From: Bacteroidota bacterium
GTDB taxonomy: Bacteria; Bacteroidota; Bacteroidia; Flavobacteriales; Weeksellaceae
Direction of reading: 5' to 3'
Assembly: GCA_023394415.1 (NCBI GenBank)
Contig: JAEXAR010000039.1
Coordinates: forward strand, 1 to 13,143
DNA length: 13,143 bases
Shown here: positions 1 through 6,238 of the stretch, piece by piece
How the letters are laid out: the number at the start of each line of letters is the position of its first letter
Position numbering within the stretch: position 1 is the stretch's first letter
The notes under the pieces: model-generated
Told to the model about the DNA's origin: nothing
Databases searched by the model: none
The model's input: the letters and a program-made list of their open reading frames with translations, nothing else
Position numbers and translations under genes: made by a program

Positions 1-83
1 TTTGTGGCGTCAATATCACTGCAAAAGCACTTCACAATTTTTTTGATCTCGTAATCGCTTAATTTGCTATATTTAATCGGCAT
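1..83 (-). CDS. Probable IS1595-family transposase, N-terminal fragment (cut by window edge)
   Basis: Reading the minus strand from the ATG at 83-81 gives 27 uninterrupted codons that run off the left edge. The peptide starts MPIKYSKLSDYEIKKIVKCF and continues CSDIDAT. The pattern of a 'KLSDY.I.KI..CF' stretch followed by 'D.DAT' resembles the N-terminus of Bacteroidota IS1595-type transposases, where a helix-turn-helix or zinc-binding segment precedes the DDE nuclease. That is recalled family knowledge, and no catalytic residue lies inside the window. The gene points away from the kinase gene at 233, so the mobile element would extend leftwards. Its outer end probably lies between 84 and about 175, but the terminal inverted repeat cannot be set without the other end. 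Another short helix-turn-helix protein is possible. Confidence 0.55.
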   Translation of the reverse strand, partial: MPIKYSKLSDYEIKKIVKCFCSDIDAT

Positions 84-86
84 TTG

Positions 87-110
87 AGAACAAATTTATA
101 AATTTGTTCT
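87..110. repeat. 24-bp perfect palindrome upstream of the left-edge transposase
   Basis: The half-site AGAACAAATTTA is followed directly by its exact reverse complement with no spacer. The palindrome ends 3 bp before the minus-strand ATG (83-81). Each arm contains TAAATTTG, which matches the Bacteroidota -7 promoter consensus TAnnTTTG: 99-106 on plus and 98-91 on minus. No TTTG or TTG -33 box stands at the expected distance on either side, so promoter activity is uncertain. It could be a transposase operator, a hairpin in the 5' leader, or part of the mobile element's end. The symmetry is seen directly; the role is inference. Confidence 0.6.
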
Positions 111-232
111 GGTCTTAAGCCTATTAAAATTAATTACCACTATTTTTTATCGTTTTTTATACCCTTTTTTTTGTATTTTAGTGAAAGCTTTGATTTTTTG
201 AAATTTTACATTAAAAAATTTACATCCAGTAT
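111..232. other. AT-rich gap holding the presumed mobile-element end and the kinase gene leader
   Basis: This non-coding stretch has long T-runs at 143-149, 153-158 and 165-172. Read on the minus strand, a GGGTATAAAAAACG segment begins near 164, and such a G-start could be the outer terminus of the left-edge insertion element. This is a guess, because the matching end is outside the window. I see no convincing -33/-7 promoter pair for the kinase gene; TATTTTAG at 174-181 has one mismatch to TAnnTTTG but no partner. Confidence 0.3.
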
Positions 233-2161
233 ATGAATTTGAGATTTATACTTCTTATCGGCTTTCTTTTTTGTATGCCCTATTCAGCACAGGATTTGCA
301 GCAAATCATTGAGAAAAAGAAATCCGAACTCAGTAAAAATCCCGACGATAAAAAACGGGCGTCCATTTATTCCGATCTTACTTGGTATTACGCCAGTGTT
401 TCGGTGGATTCGGCACTTAGTTACGGCAAAAAAGCCATTTCGGCAACGGAAAAATTGCAAGATTCTGTTTTGTTGGCGCAGGTTTACAGTGATTTGGGAG
501 CGGTTCATTTTCGAAATAATGATTTCAAAAATTCAGAAAAAAATTATCTGAAATCTTATCAAATCCGCAAAAAACAAAAGAACGCAGCGGGAATTGCAAA
601 GCTCAATAATAATTTGGCTTCGGTATATCAAAGTAGTTTTCAGTACAACAAAGCGATGAAAATGTACTTGGAAGCTTTGAAATATTTTGATGCGAAAGGA
701 GATGTGCGAAATTCCAACATCACCAAGGCGAATATCGGACTGCTGTTTGTGGATTTAAAGGACATTCGCAATGCGATCAAATACATTACAGAAGCGATCA
801 ACTATTTTGAATCTCAAGAAAGAAGCGTGGAAATAGAGAATAAGCTCTGCGAAAATTACCTCAACTTGGGAAAGGCATTTCAGATGCAGAAAAATTATTC
901 CGAAGCGGAAAAACAATATCAAAAGAGTGCAGCAATTTGTAATAAAATCGGGAATAAACAGGGAATATCGTTTGCCAATAGAAATTTGGGAAATCTGTAC
1001 ATCCTTCAACGAAAGGATTCTTTGGCGCAAGTAAATCTCCAGGTTTCACAAGAAGTTCGGGAAGAATTTAATTCTAAAATTGATCAGGAAAGCAACAGTA
1101 TCGATGTAGCCCAAAGTTTAATCGTAGAAGGCAAATACCAAGATGCAAAACGAATGCTTTTGAACATTTTGACAACTTTTGAAAAAGAAAAATCTAAAGA
1201 AAATCAGCTTTCTACCTACAAACTGCTTACAAATGTTTATCATAACACCGCGCAGCCGGACAGTGCAGAATATTATTTTGAAAAATATATCGCATTAGAT
1301 AATGAATTGGTGAATACCAACGTGATTTCCAGTACCGCAGAACTCGAAAAAAAGTACCAGACATTGAAGAAAGATTCCGAAATTCTTCAGCAGAAATCTA
1401 AAATATTTAAGAGAAATGTTGCAATTTCTTCGTTGGCCGCTTTGCTTCTTTTTGGTTTTGTTTTTTACAGAAACCGTCAACATCGCCAAAAAGTGCAACA
1501 TCAAAAAGCCATTCTCCATCAGCAAGATTTAGCTACAAAAGCGGTAATAACAGCCGAGGATAACGAGCGGAAACGGATGGCAACACACCTGCACGACGGA
1601 GTGGGACAACTTTTAATGGCGGCTAATATGAATGTGAGTGTGTTGAATGAATATAAAGACCATCCTGAAAATTTTAAAAACATCACTCAGAAAATATCGA
1701 ATATTCTGTCGGATGCAATTGCAGATGTTCGTACGCTTTCGCATCAGATGATGCCGAATATGTTGATTAAAAATTCTTTGGCGAATGCCTTGAGAGACCT
1801 CATCGAGAAAACATCTACGCCGAAACTCGCCGTTAATCTTCAAATTGAAGGCCTCGAGAAGGAAGTCGATCAAAATATTCAGGTGACGCTCTACAGGATT
1901 ATTCAAGAATGCATTAACAATACGGTTAAACATTCGGGAGCTGATAAAATCGATATTTCTGTGATACAGTCTGACAAAAAAATTACCACAGAGATTAAAG
2001 ACAATGGCAAAGGTTTTAATCCTTTAAAAATTTCTGAAAATAAAGATGGAATCGGCCTGCAAAATATGAAAGCGAGGATTGAAATGCTGAAAGGAAAAAT
2101 GAGAATTGATAGCGCTGCAGATCGCGGTACACAAGTTTTTATAGAAATACCAATCGTCTAA
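233..2161 (+). CDS. TPR-containing sensor histidine kinase (HisKA_3/NarL type)
   Basis: This is the sensor of a two-component system; it autophosphorylates on histidine and passes the phosphate to the regulator encoded next. Residues 1-19 are a signal peptide ending YSA before Gln20. Residues about 44-360 are TPR-like helical pairs, predicted periplasmic. A single membrane helix spans about 396-412, followed by a basic, Gln-rich linker. The dimerisation domain has ERKRMATHLHDGVGQL, with His454 as the likely phospho-acceptor. The ATPase domain shows an N box (NNTVKH, 562-567), a G1 box (DNGKGF, from 590) and a G2 box (GIGLQNM, from 606). All kinase motifs are intact and the length is normal for Bacteroidota TPR kinases. 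There is no Shine-Dalgarno site, as usual in this phylum; the start is chosen because it gives a clean signal peptide. The gene lies 10 nt upstream of the regulator. The ligand is unknown. Confidence 0.93.
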   Translation: MNLRFILLIGFLFCMPYSAQDLQQIIEKKKSELSKNPDDKKRASIYSDLTWYYASVSVDSALSYGKKAISATEKLQDSVLLAQVYSDLGAVHFRNNDFKNSEKNYLKSYQIRKKQKNAAGIAKLNNNLASVYQSSFQYNKAMKMYLEALKYFDAKGDVRNSNITKANIGLLFVDLKDIRNAIKYITEAINYFESQERSVEIENKLCENYLNLGKAFQMQKNYSEAEKQYQKSAAICNKIGNKQGISFANRNLGNLYILQRKDSLAQVNLQVSQEVREEFNSKIDQESNSIDVAQSLIVEGKYQDAKRMLLNILTTFEKEKSKENQLSTYKLLTNVYHNTAQPDSAEYYFEKYIALDNELVNTNVISSTAELEKKYQTLKKDSEILQQKSKIFKRNVAISSLAALLLFGFVFYRNRQHRQKVQHQKAILHQQDLATKAVITAEDNERKRMATHLHDGVGQLLMAANMNVSVLNEYKDHPENFKNITQKISNILSDAIADVRTLSHQMMPNMLIKNSLANALRDLIEKTSTPKLAVNLQIEGLEKEVDQNIQVTLYRIIQECINNTVKHSGADKIDISVIQSDKKITTEIKDNGKGFNPLKISENKDGIGLQNMKARIEMLKGKMRIDSAADRGTQVFIEIPIV

Positions 2162-2171
2162 TTATTTTCTT

Positions 2172-2810
2172 ATGAAAATTGCTATAGTTGATGATCATCA
2201 GATTATAATTGACGGAATCGAAATGCTTCTCGGTTTGGAGAAAAATATTACGATTCTGAAAACCTATACCGTTGCCTGTGATTTTTTGCTGGATATGCGA
2301 GAAAGGAAGATTACTCCGGATTTATTGTTGATGGATTTAATGATGCCCACGATGAACGGATTCGAATGTGCGAAAGTCCTGAAACACGAGTTTCCCAATC
2401 TTAAGATCATTATTTTATCGATGAATTGTGATCCGAAAGTAGTTTATGAATTGGTGGAAAAAATAAAAATTGAAGGTTATCTTTCCAAAAATGTCAACAG
2501 ACAGAATCTGGTGCGTGCATTGCAGCAGGTACAGTTGGGATACATTCACCTTAGCGATGAAGCAGAAATGGCATTGAACCAATTTAAGCGAAAAATCATC
2601 GATTATCCTCAAATCATATTGACCGCTCGCGAGAAGCAGATCGTTAAATTAATGATCGACGGACTCACCAATAAAGAGATTTCCAATGCACTATTCATCA
2701 GTGAAAGTACTGTAGAAACCCACCGAAAAAATATCTACCGAAAAACAGAAACCCATTCGCTTCCTAAATTAATTCAAGCGGTTGCCAATCTCAATTTATT
2801 GGCAGATTAA
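2172..2810 (+). CDS. LuxR/NarL-family response regulator
   Basis: This DNA-binding regulator is the likely partner of the upstream kinase. The receiver domain (about 1-120) has the acidic pair Asp7/Asp8, the phospho-acceptor Asp55 in LLLMDLMMP, and Lys106 in YLSKN. The C-terminal LuxR helix-turn-helix (about 148-205) contains LTAREKQIVKLMIDGLTNKE and then ISESTVETHRKNIYRK, the standard recognition-helix region. At 212 residues it is the normal NarL-family size. The 10-nt gap after the kinase stop indicates one transcript. All functional residues are present, so it should be active. Target genes cannot be inferred; the exported-protein genes downstream are candidates only by position. Confidence 0.94.
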   Translation: MKIAIVDDHQIIIDGIEMLLGLEKNITILKTYTVACDFLLDMRERKITPDLLLMDLMMPTMNGFECAKVLKHEFPNLKIIILSMNCDPKVVYELVEKIKIEGYLSKNVNRQNLVRALQQVQLGYIHLSDEAEMALNQFKRKIIDYPQIILTAREKQIVKLMIDGLTNKEISNALFISESTVETHRKNIYRKTETHSLPKLIQAVANLNLLAD

Positions 2811-2829
2811 TCTTCGATAGCTTCAAAAA

Positions 2830-2845
2830 TACCCTTTAGAGGGTA
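2830..2845 (+). terminator. Short hairpin after the regulator gene, possible weak terminator
   Basis: TACCCT and AGGGTA form a 6-bp stem around a TTAG loop, 20 nt after the regulator stop codon. No T-run follows, so termination would be weak or need another factor. Confidence 0.35.
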
Positions 2846-2847
2846 GA

Positions 2848-2879
2848 TTGTCATCTGGATTTTGAGATATTTTTATCTC
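2848..2879 (+). promoter_or_regulatory. Possible promoter and hairpin before the 627-residue protein gene
   Basis: TTG at 2848-2850 stands 17 bp before TATTTTTA (2868-2875), which differs from the Bacteroidota -7 consensus TAnnTTTG only in the last base. The same stretch forms a small hairpin: GAGATA (2864-2869), loop TTTT, TATCTC (2874-2879). The likely transcript start would be near 2881, giving a leader of about 18 nt. The match is weak in such AT-rich DNA. Confidence 0.3.
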
Positions 2880-2898
2880 GTAAAAAAAATCACAGACT

Positions 2899-4782
2899 AT
2901 GACAACAAAAATTATTTTCAGTACGGCAGCCCTACTTTTAGGCGTTGCCACCTTTGCACAACAATCCTCTTTTGATATCCTGGAAAAGGATTATGAAATC
3001 TCCAGAAAAGCAAAAAAAGGCTATCTCGGTGGAGTAGAACCCACCGGAAATGGAGGTTTTGAAATGGTGTATTTCCTGCCTTCAAGCAAAAGAAAAGTAA
3101 AAATTGAAACCTACACTTTCGACAAAGATGCCAATCTTGTCAACACCCTAAAAGACGAATGGGATGTAGAGAAAGTGAAGAAAAAATGGAAATTTTTCAA
3201 TTTTAAAGGCGACGAATATATCACTACGGCAGCTTCGGTGAGCACCAATCTTACCGGAAAAATGATGTTTAAAAAACGCGAAATCAAAGCGAAATACAAC
3301 TGGCTTGCCGGAGATTATGTGAAGCGAATAAAACTCCTCGACAAACAAAAACTCACCAGTGAAAACGGGGAAGAATATCTCTTCAGCGGTGCGTATGAAG
3401 TAGAAAGAGACAGTGCGATTTATGCGCTCGCGTACCCTTATACCAAAGGTGCTTCCCTAAGTAATCTCGATTTAGTGAAAATCTCAAACAGCGGAGAATC
3501 CAAAAAAATAGCTTCTATTGCAACGCCAACTCCTTTGAAACCGATTTTCTCCAAACCTTTAATGGACGACAACAGCCGAGACGTTTCCAATGACGATTTC
3601 CCTAGAGATTGGATTGTGGTTTTAGCACCAACAAAAGCTTACGGAAAAAGCAATGCCGGAAATCCAAACCAACTGACCTATCTTCGGATTTCACCTGAAG
3701 GCGCCGTGAAGGAACAATTTAATTTCTCTGCACCTACAGCTGGTTTCCGTATTCTTAATGCTTATAACAAAGGAAATGAAGTGATCTTGTACGGTTTAGG
3801 AATTAAAAAAGAAGGAAAATATGCAGACGAAATCTTAGGAGCTACCGTGTCGCCATCAAGTATGGATGATGAGGAACAAGCTGCGGCTAAATCTACTGGA
3901 GGAATGCTCGGAGGAATCGGAAAAATGGCGAATATGGTTTCCGGAAAAGACGATATGGCTCCGTCACAGCAATCACTGGACAATGCCTTGGACGAAAAAA
4001 AATATGACGACTTTATCATTGCAAAAGTTTCTGGGGGAAATGTTTCTTTCATTAAAGCGACGCCTATGGCTGAACTTAACCAAAAAGCAGTTGCCGGTCC
4101 GGACATGAAAAAAGCTTTGGAATTTGACGGTAAAAAGTTTGTTACCAATAATTTCCAAATCTTGAAAGATGGCTCGATGATGCTGAGTGTACAGGATTAC
4201 AAACCAGAAGGAAAAGGTATCGGACTTCCGGGTGGTAAAATGCTGGGCGCATTGGCAGGCGTTTCTACCAGCAGAAGCGGCGACAGCTATAACCGAATTT
4301 ATAAAGGCATGTATCTGTTGCATTTTTCTCCGGACGGAAATTTGGTAAGAAACTACACCGTGCAGCTCGATCAGAAAAATAAGAAAGGATTTTTCAATAA
4401 TTCACCGATGACCGCAGATAATTTCCCTGCCGTAGGATATTTAATTGAAAGCAAAGACGGGAAATCTGTTAACTGGATTATGGAAATTGTGAAAGCCATT
4501 GATAAAGACACCAGTTTTAGTTCAATGACCAATTTTTTCACAGGAACCACCACCAATACCACTACCACCACGTATTCACCTTTCTATAGTATTGAATATG
4601 GTAAAATTGATCTTGCTACCGGAAAATCTTCAGAGTTTAGAACGTTGGGTGATTTAGAGAAAAAGAAATATTACCTCTACGATAAGCATAACCGCATACA
4701 GATTGGCGACTATATTTATTTCTTCAGCGAAACTCCGAACGGCGACCGACTTTTGGTTTCCAGAATGGATGTGAACCAATAA
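2899..4782 (+). CDS. Exported protein of unknown function (627 aa)
   Basis: I do not recognise a named family. Residues 1-20 form a signal peptide (hydrophobic core AALLLGVATFA, cleavage likely before Gln21). There is no lipobox cysteine and no T9SS sorting tail, so the product is probably periplasmic or loosely outer-membrane associated. The body is rich in beta-strand patterns. Segments such as LTYLRISPEG (259-268) and LLHFSPDG (473-480) resemble strand-turn units of beta-propellers, but they are too irregular to define blades. A Gly/Met-rich low-complexity loop lies at about 334-356 (GGMLGGIGKMANM) and a Thr run at about 548-559. The first half is Lys-rich (KKGYLGG, EKVKKKWKFF). It is a single gene with its own leader and a GC-rich hairpin after it. 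The reading frame is intact and codon use resembles that of its neighbours. Confidence 0.85.
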   Translation: MTTKIIFSTAALLLGVATFAQQSSFDILEKDYEISRKAKKGYLGGVEPTGNGGFEMVYFLPSSKRKVKIETYTFDKDANLVNTLKDEWDVEKVKKKWKFFNFKGDEYITTAASVSTNLTGKMMFKKREIKAKYNWLAGDYVKRIKLLDKQKLTSENGEEYLFSGAYEVERDSAIYALAYPYTKGASLSNLDLVKISNSGESKKIASIATPTPLKPIFSKPLMDDNSRDVSNDDFPRDWIVVLAPTKAYGKSNAGNPNQLTYLRISPEGAVKEQFNFSAPTAGFRILNAYNKGNEVILYGLGIKKEGKYADEILGATVSPSSMDDEEQAAAKSTGGMLGGIGKMANMVSGKDDMAPSQQSLDNALDEKKYDDFIIAKVSGGNVSFIKATPMAELNQKAVAGPDMKKALEFDGKKFVTNNFQILKDGSMMLSVQDYKPEGKGIGLPGGKMLGALAGVSTSRSGDSYNRIYKGMYLLHFSPDGNLVRNYTVQLDQKNKKGFFNNSPMTADNFPAVGYLIESKDGKSVNWIMEIVKAIDKDTSFSSMTNFFTGTTTNTTTTTYSPFYSIEYGKIDLATGKSSEFRTLGDLEKKKYYLYDKHNRIQIGDYIYFFSETPNGDRLLVSRMDVNQ

Positions 4783-4794
4783 CAATCTGTGATT

Positions 4795-4836
4795 CCGTGC
4801 CTGCTTAGCTTCGGTTTCCGGGTGCGGTTTTCTTTT
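4795..4836 (+). terminator. Probable intrinsic terminator after the 627-aa protein gene
   Basis: CCGTGCCT (4795-4802) can pair with GGGTGCGG (4820-4827) in RNA, using five Watson-Crick and three G-U pairs, and is followed directly by TTTTCTTTT. The GC-rich stem next to a T-run is typical of intrinsic termination, though the wobble pairs make it imperfect. Confidence 0.5.
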
Positions 4837-4858
4837 AACCAAATTAAAATTTTATATT

Positions 4859-5611
4859 ATGAAAAATCTGTTTTTTTATTTCAAAACCTTGGTGGTATTG
4901 GCTGTTCTATTCATTTCGTGCGACCGTAACAGTGACGAAGAAACCACAACTCCTGCCCCAGCTGCTGGTGTACTGCCAAAAACCATATTAGAAACTTTCA
5001 AAAGTCCCTCCGGTACTTCTAATTTTACCGTTAGCTTTTATTACGACGGAAACAAGATTAAAGAAATCACCTCAAACCCGAACCCGGATATTGGCAGCGC
5101 AAAATTCACTTATACCGGAGATAATATTACCAAGATCGAAACCTATGTCAATACCGCATTATCGCAAACATGGACGCTGGAATATACCAATGATAAGTTG
5201 ACGAAAGCCCTAACCAATGGCGCCACAATGCAGTATACCTACAACTCTGATGGGACCGTTACGGTGGATGAAACCTATAGTAATTACGGAAACTCTACAC
5301 GTATTTATTCATTAAACGCTGATAATTCAGTTAAAATAGTCACTGATCCTTACAGCACTGCACCATCTACCCAAACCAGAAGTTTTGATGATAAGAAAAA
5401 TATATTTCTGAATATTACCGGTCTTAATAAAATTGTGAATGCGGATAGGTTTTTCAAGTATCTCTTTCCAGGTAAAAATAATCTGTTGTCTATAGAAAAC
5501 AACGGAACTGTACATAGTACGTATGTTTATGAATACAACGGTGAAGGATACCCCAAAAAAAGAACTATGACAGCGGGCAGCCGCACCCTAATCTGGGACA
5601 TTTCTTACTGA
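4859..5611 (+). CDS. Lipoprotein with YD-like repeats
   Basis: The first 20 residues form a lipoprotein signal ending VLFISC, with Cys21 as the lipidation site. The mature N-terminus CDRNSDEE is acidic, which fits the surface lipoprotein export signal described for Bacteroidota, so it may be displayed on the cell surface. A Thr/Pro/Ala linker (ETTTPAPAAG) follows. The rest carries repeated strand-turn units of the type 'Y.Y...KI.KI': FYYDGNKIKEI, FTYTGDNITKIE, LEYTNDKLTKAL, MQYTYNSDGTVTV and YVYEYNGEGYPKK. These resemble the YD repeats of RHS-like beta-barrel proteins, though at 250 residues it is far too short for an RHS toxin. A beta-rich surface or periplasmic binding role is possible; the function is unknown. 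The downstream lipoprotein gene is about 105 nt away. Confidence 0.82.
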   Translation: MKNLFFYFKTLVVLAVLFISCDRNSDEETTTPAPAAGVLPKTILETFKSPSGTSNFTVSFYYDGNKIKEITSNPNPDIGSAKFTYTGDNITKIETYVNTALSQTWTLEYTNDKLTKALTNGATMQYTYNSDGTVTVDETYSNYGNSTRIYSLNADNSVKIVTDPYSTAPSTQTRSFDDKKNIFLNITGLNKIVNADRFFKYLFPGKNNLLSIENNGTVHSTYVYEYNGEGYPKKRTMTAGSRTLIWDISY

Positions 5612-5633
5612 TTATTTTTCTGTAAATAATTTC

Positions 5634-5658
5634 GGAGCGTTGGGAGCTCCTTATTTTT
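5634..5658 (+). terminator. Probable weak terminator after the YD-repeat lipoprotein gene
   Basis: GGAGC (5634-5638) and GCTCC (5646-5650) form a 5-bp stem around a 7-nt loop and are followed by TTATTTTT. Upstream AAATAA (5624-5629) could extend the stem across a small bulge by pairing with the T-rich tail. Confidence 0.5.
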
Positions 5659-5716
5659 CGAAATCAGAATATCAGTTTTTCTTAAAAATAAATATTAACT
5701 CTTTAGATTCTTACTT

Positions 5717-6166
5717 ATGAAAACAATGATCAAAACCATCGCGTTAATCGCAACAATGATGTTCTTCTTTACCGCGTGCAGAAGCGACGATAACACCAAT
5801 AACAGCAACGCAACTTCCACAACTGCAGGATTTACGTGGAGGGAAGACTCTCAAACCGCGCCTGAACAAAAAGCTTCATCTGCCTATTTTCAAGGGAGTT
5901 CCATTTTCGCACTTAATGCTTCTAATGCTACGGTGTTCGAAATTAATCTGATGAAAAGTTCCGCGGTAGGAACCCATACTTTCGACGGCGATTACATCAA
6001 AGGTACAGCTCTGGTTTACGTCACCAAAAATTTCAACGCTACCGGTGGAACCATCACCATAACTGAAAAAACGGGCTCCAAAGTTTCAGGAAAATTTGAA
6101 GCTACCGGAACAGGAAACGGAATTACAAAAGTTTACGGAACGTTCACAGATATTCCGGTGAAATAA
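5717..6166 (+). CDS. Small lipoprotein, resembles DUF6252-type flavobacterial lipoproteins
   Basis: A 149-residue protein with a lipoprotein signal (hydrophobic core ALIATMMFFFTAC, Cys21). The mature end CRSDDN has the Ser-Asp-Asp pattern linked to surface export in Bacteroidota. An Asn/Thr/Ser-rich linker follows, then a compact beta-rich domain. It has alternating strands such as SIFALNASNATVFEINLM, a GTHTFDG turn, GGTITITEKTGSKVSGKFEA, and a final KVYGTFTDIPV. The ending 'GTITIT....VSGKF.A......GTF..IPV' resembles the DUF6252 group of lipoproteins as I remember it; this was not checked by profile search. No enzyme motif is visible. A strong hairpin lies just downstream, so transcription likely stops before the large secreted proteins. 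Confidence 0.82.
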   Translation: MKTMIKTIALIATMMFFFTACRSDDNTNNSNATSTTAGFTWREDSQTAPEQKASSAYFQGSSIFALNASNATVFEINLMKSSAVGTHTFDGDYIKGTALVYVTKNFNATGGTITITEKTGSKVSGKFEATGTGNGITKVYGTFTDIPVK

Positions 6167-6177
6167 GTACTATTACA

Positions 6178-6213
6178 AAACTTAGCCAAAGTTTTTGAGC
6201 TTTGGCTAAGTTT
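6178..6213 (+). terminator. Strong hairpin terminator after the small lipoprotein gene
   Basis: AAACTTAGCCAAAG (6178-6191) and CTTTGGCTAAGTTT (6200-6213) form a perfect 14-bp stem around an 8-nt loop. The stem is symmetric with A-rich and T-rich ends but only three T's follow. It could therefore act in both directions, although no gene converges on it here. It separates the small lipoprotein from the T9SS cargo pair. Confidence 0.75.
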
Positions 6214-6238
6214 CATCATCAAATAAAAAACAGCTACA

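Noticed and set aside
1613..1933. 106-codon minus-strand frame inside the histidine kinase gene
   Set aside because: It lies across the conserved kinase core (His box and N box), so the plus-strand reading is certain and this is a shadow.
3762..4148. 128-codon minus-strand frame inside the 627-aa protein gene
   Set aside because: It overlaps fully with an exported-protein gene that has a signal peptide and consistent coding character. The frame's product has Ser/Pro/Phe-rich shadow composition.
4859..5611. RHS-type toxin or polymorphic toxin
   Set aside because: The YD-like units are few, the protein is only 250 residues, and there is no C-terminal toxin domain or adjacent immunity gene.
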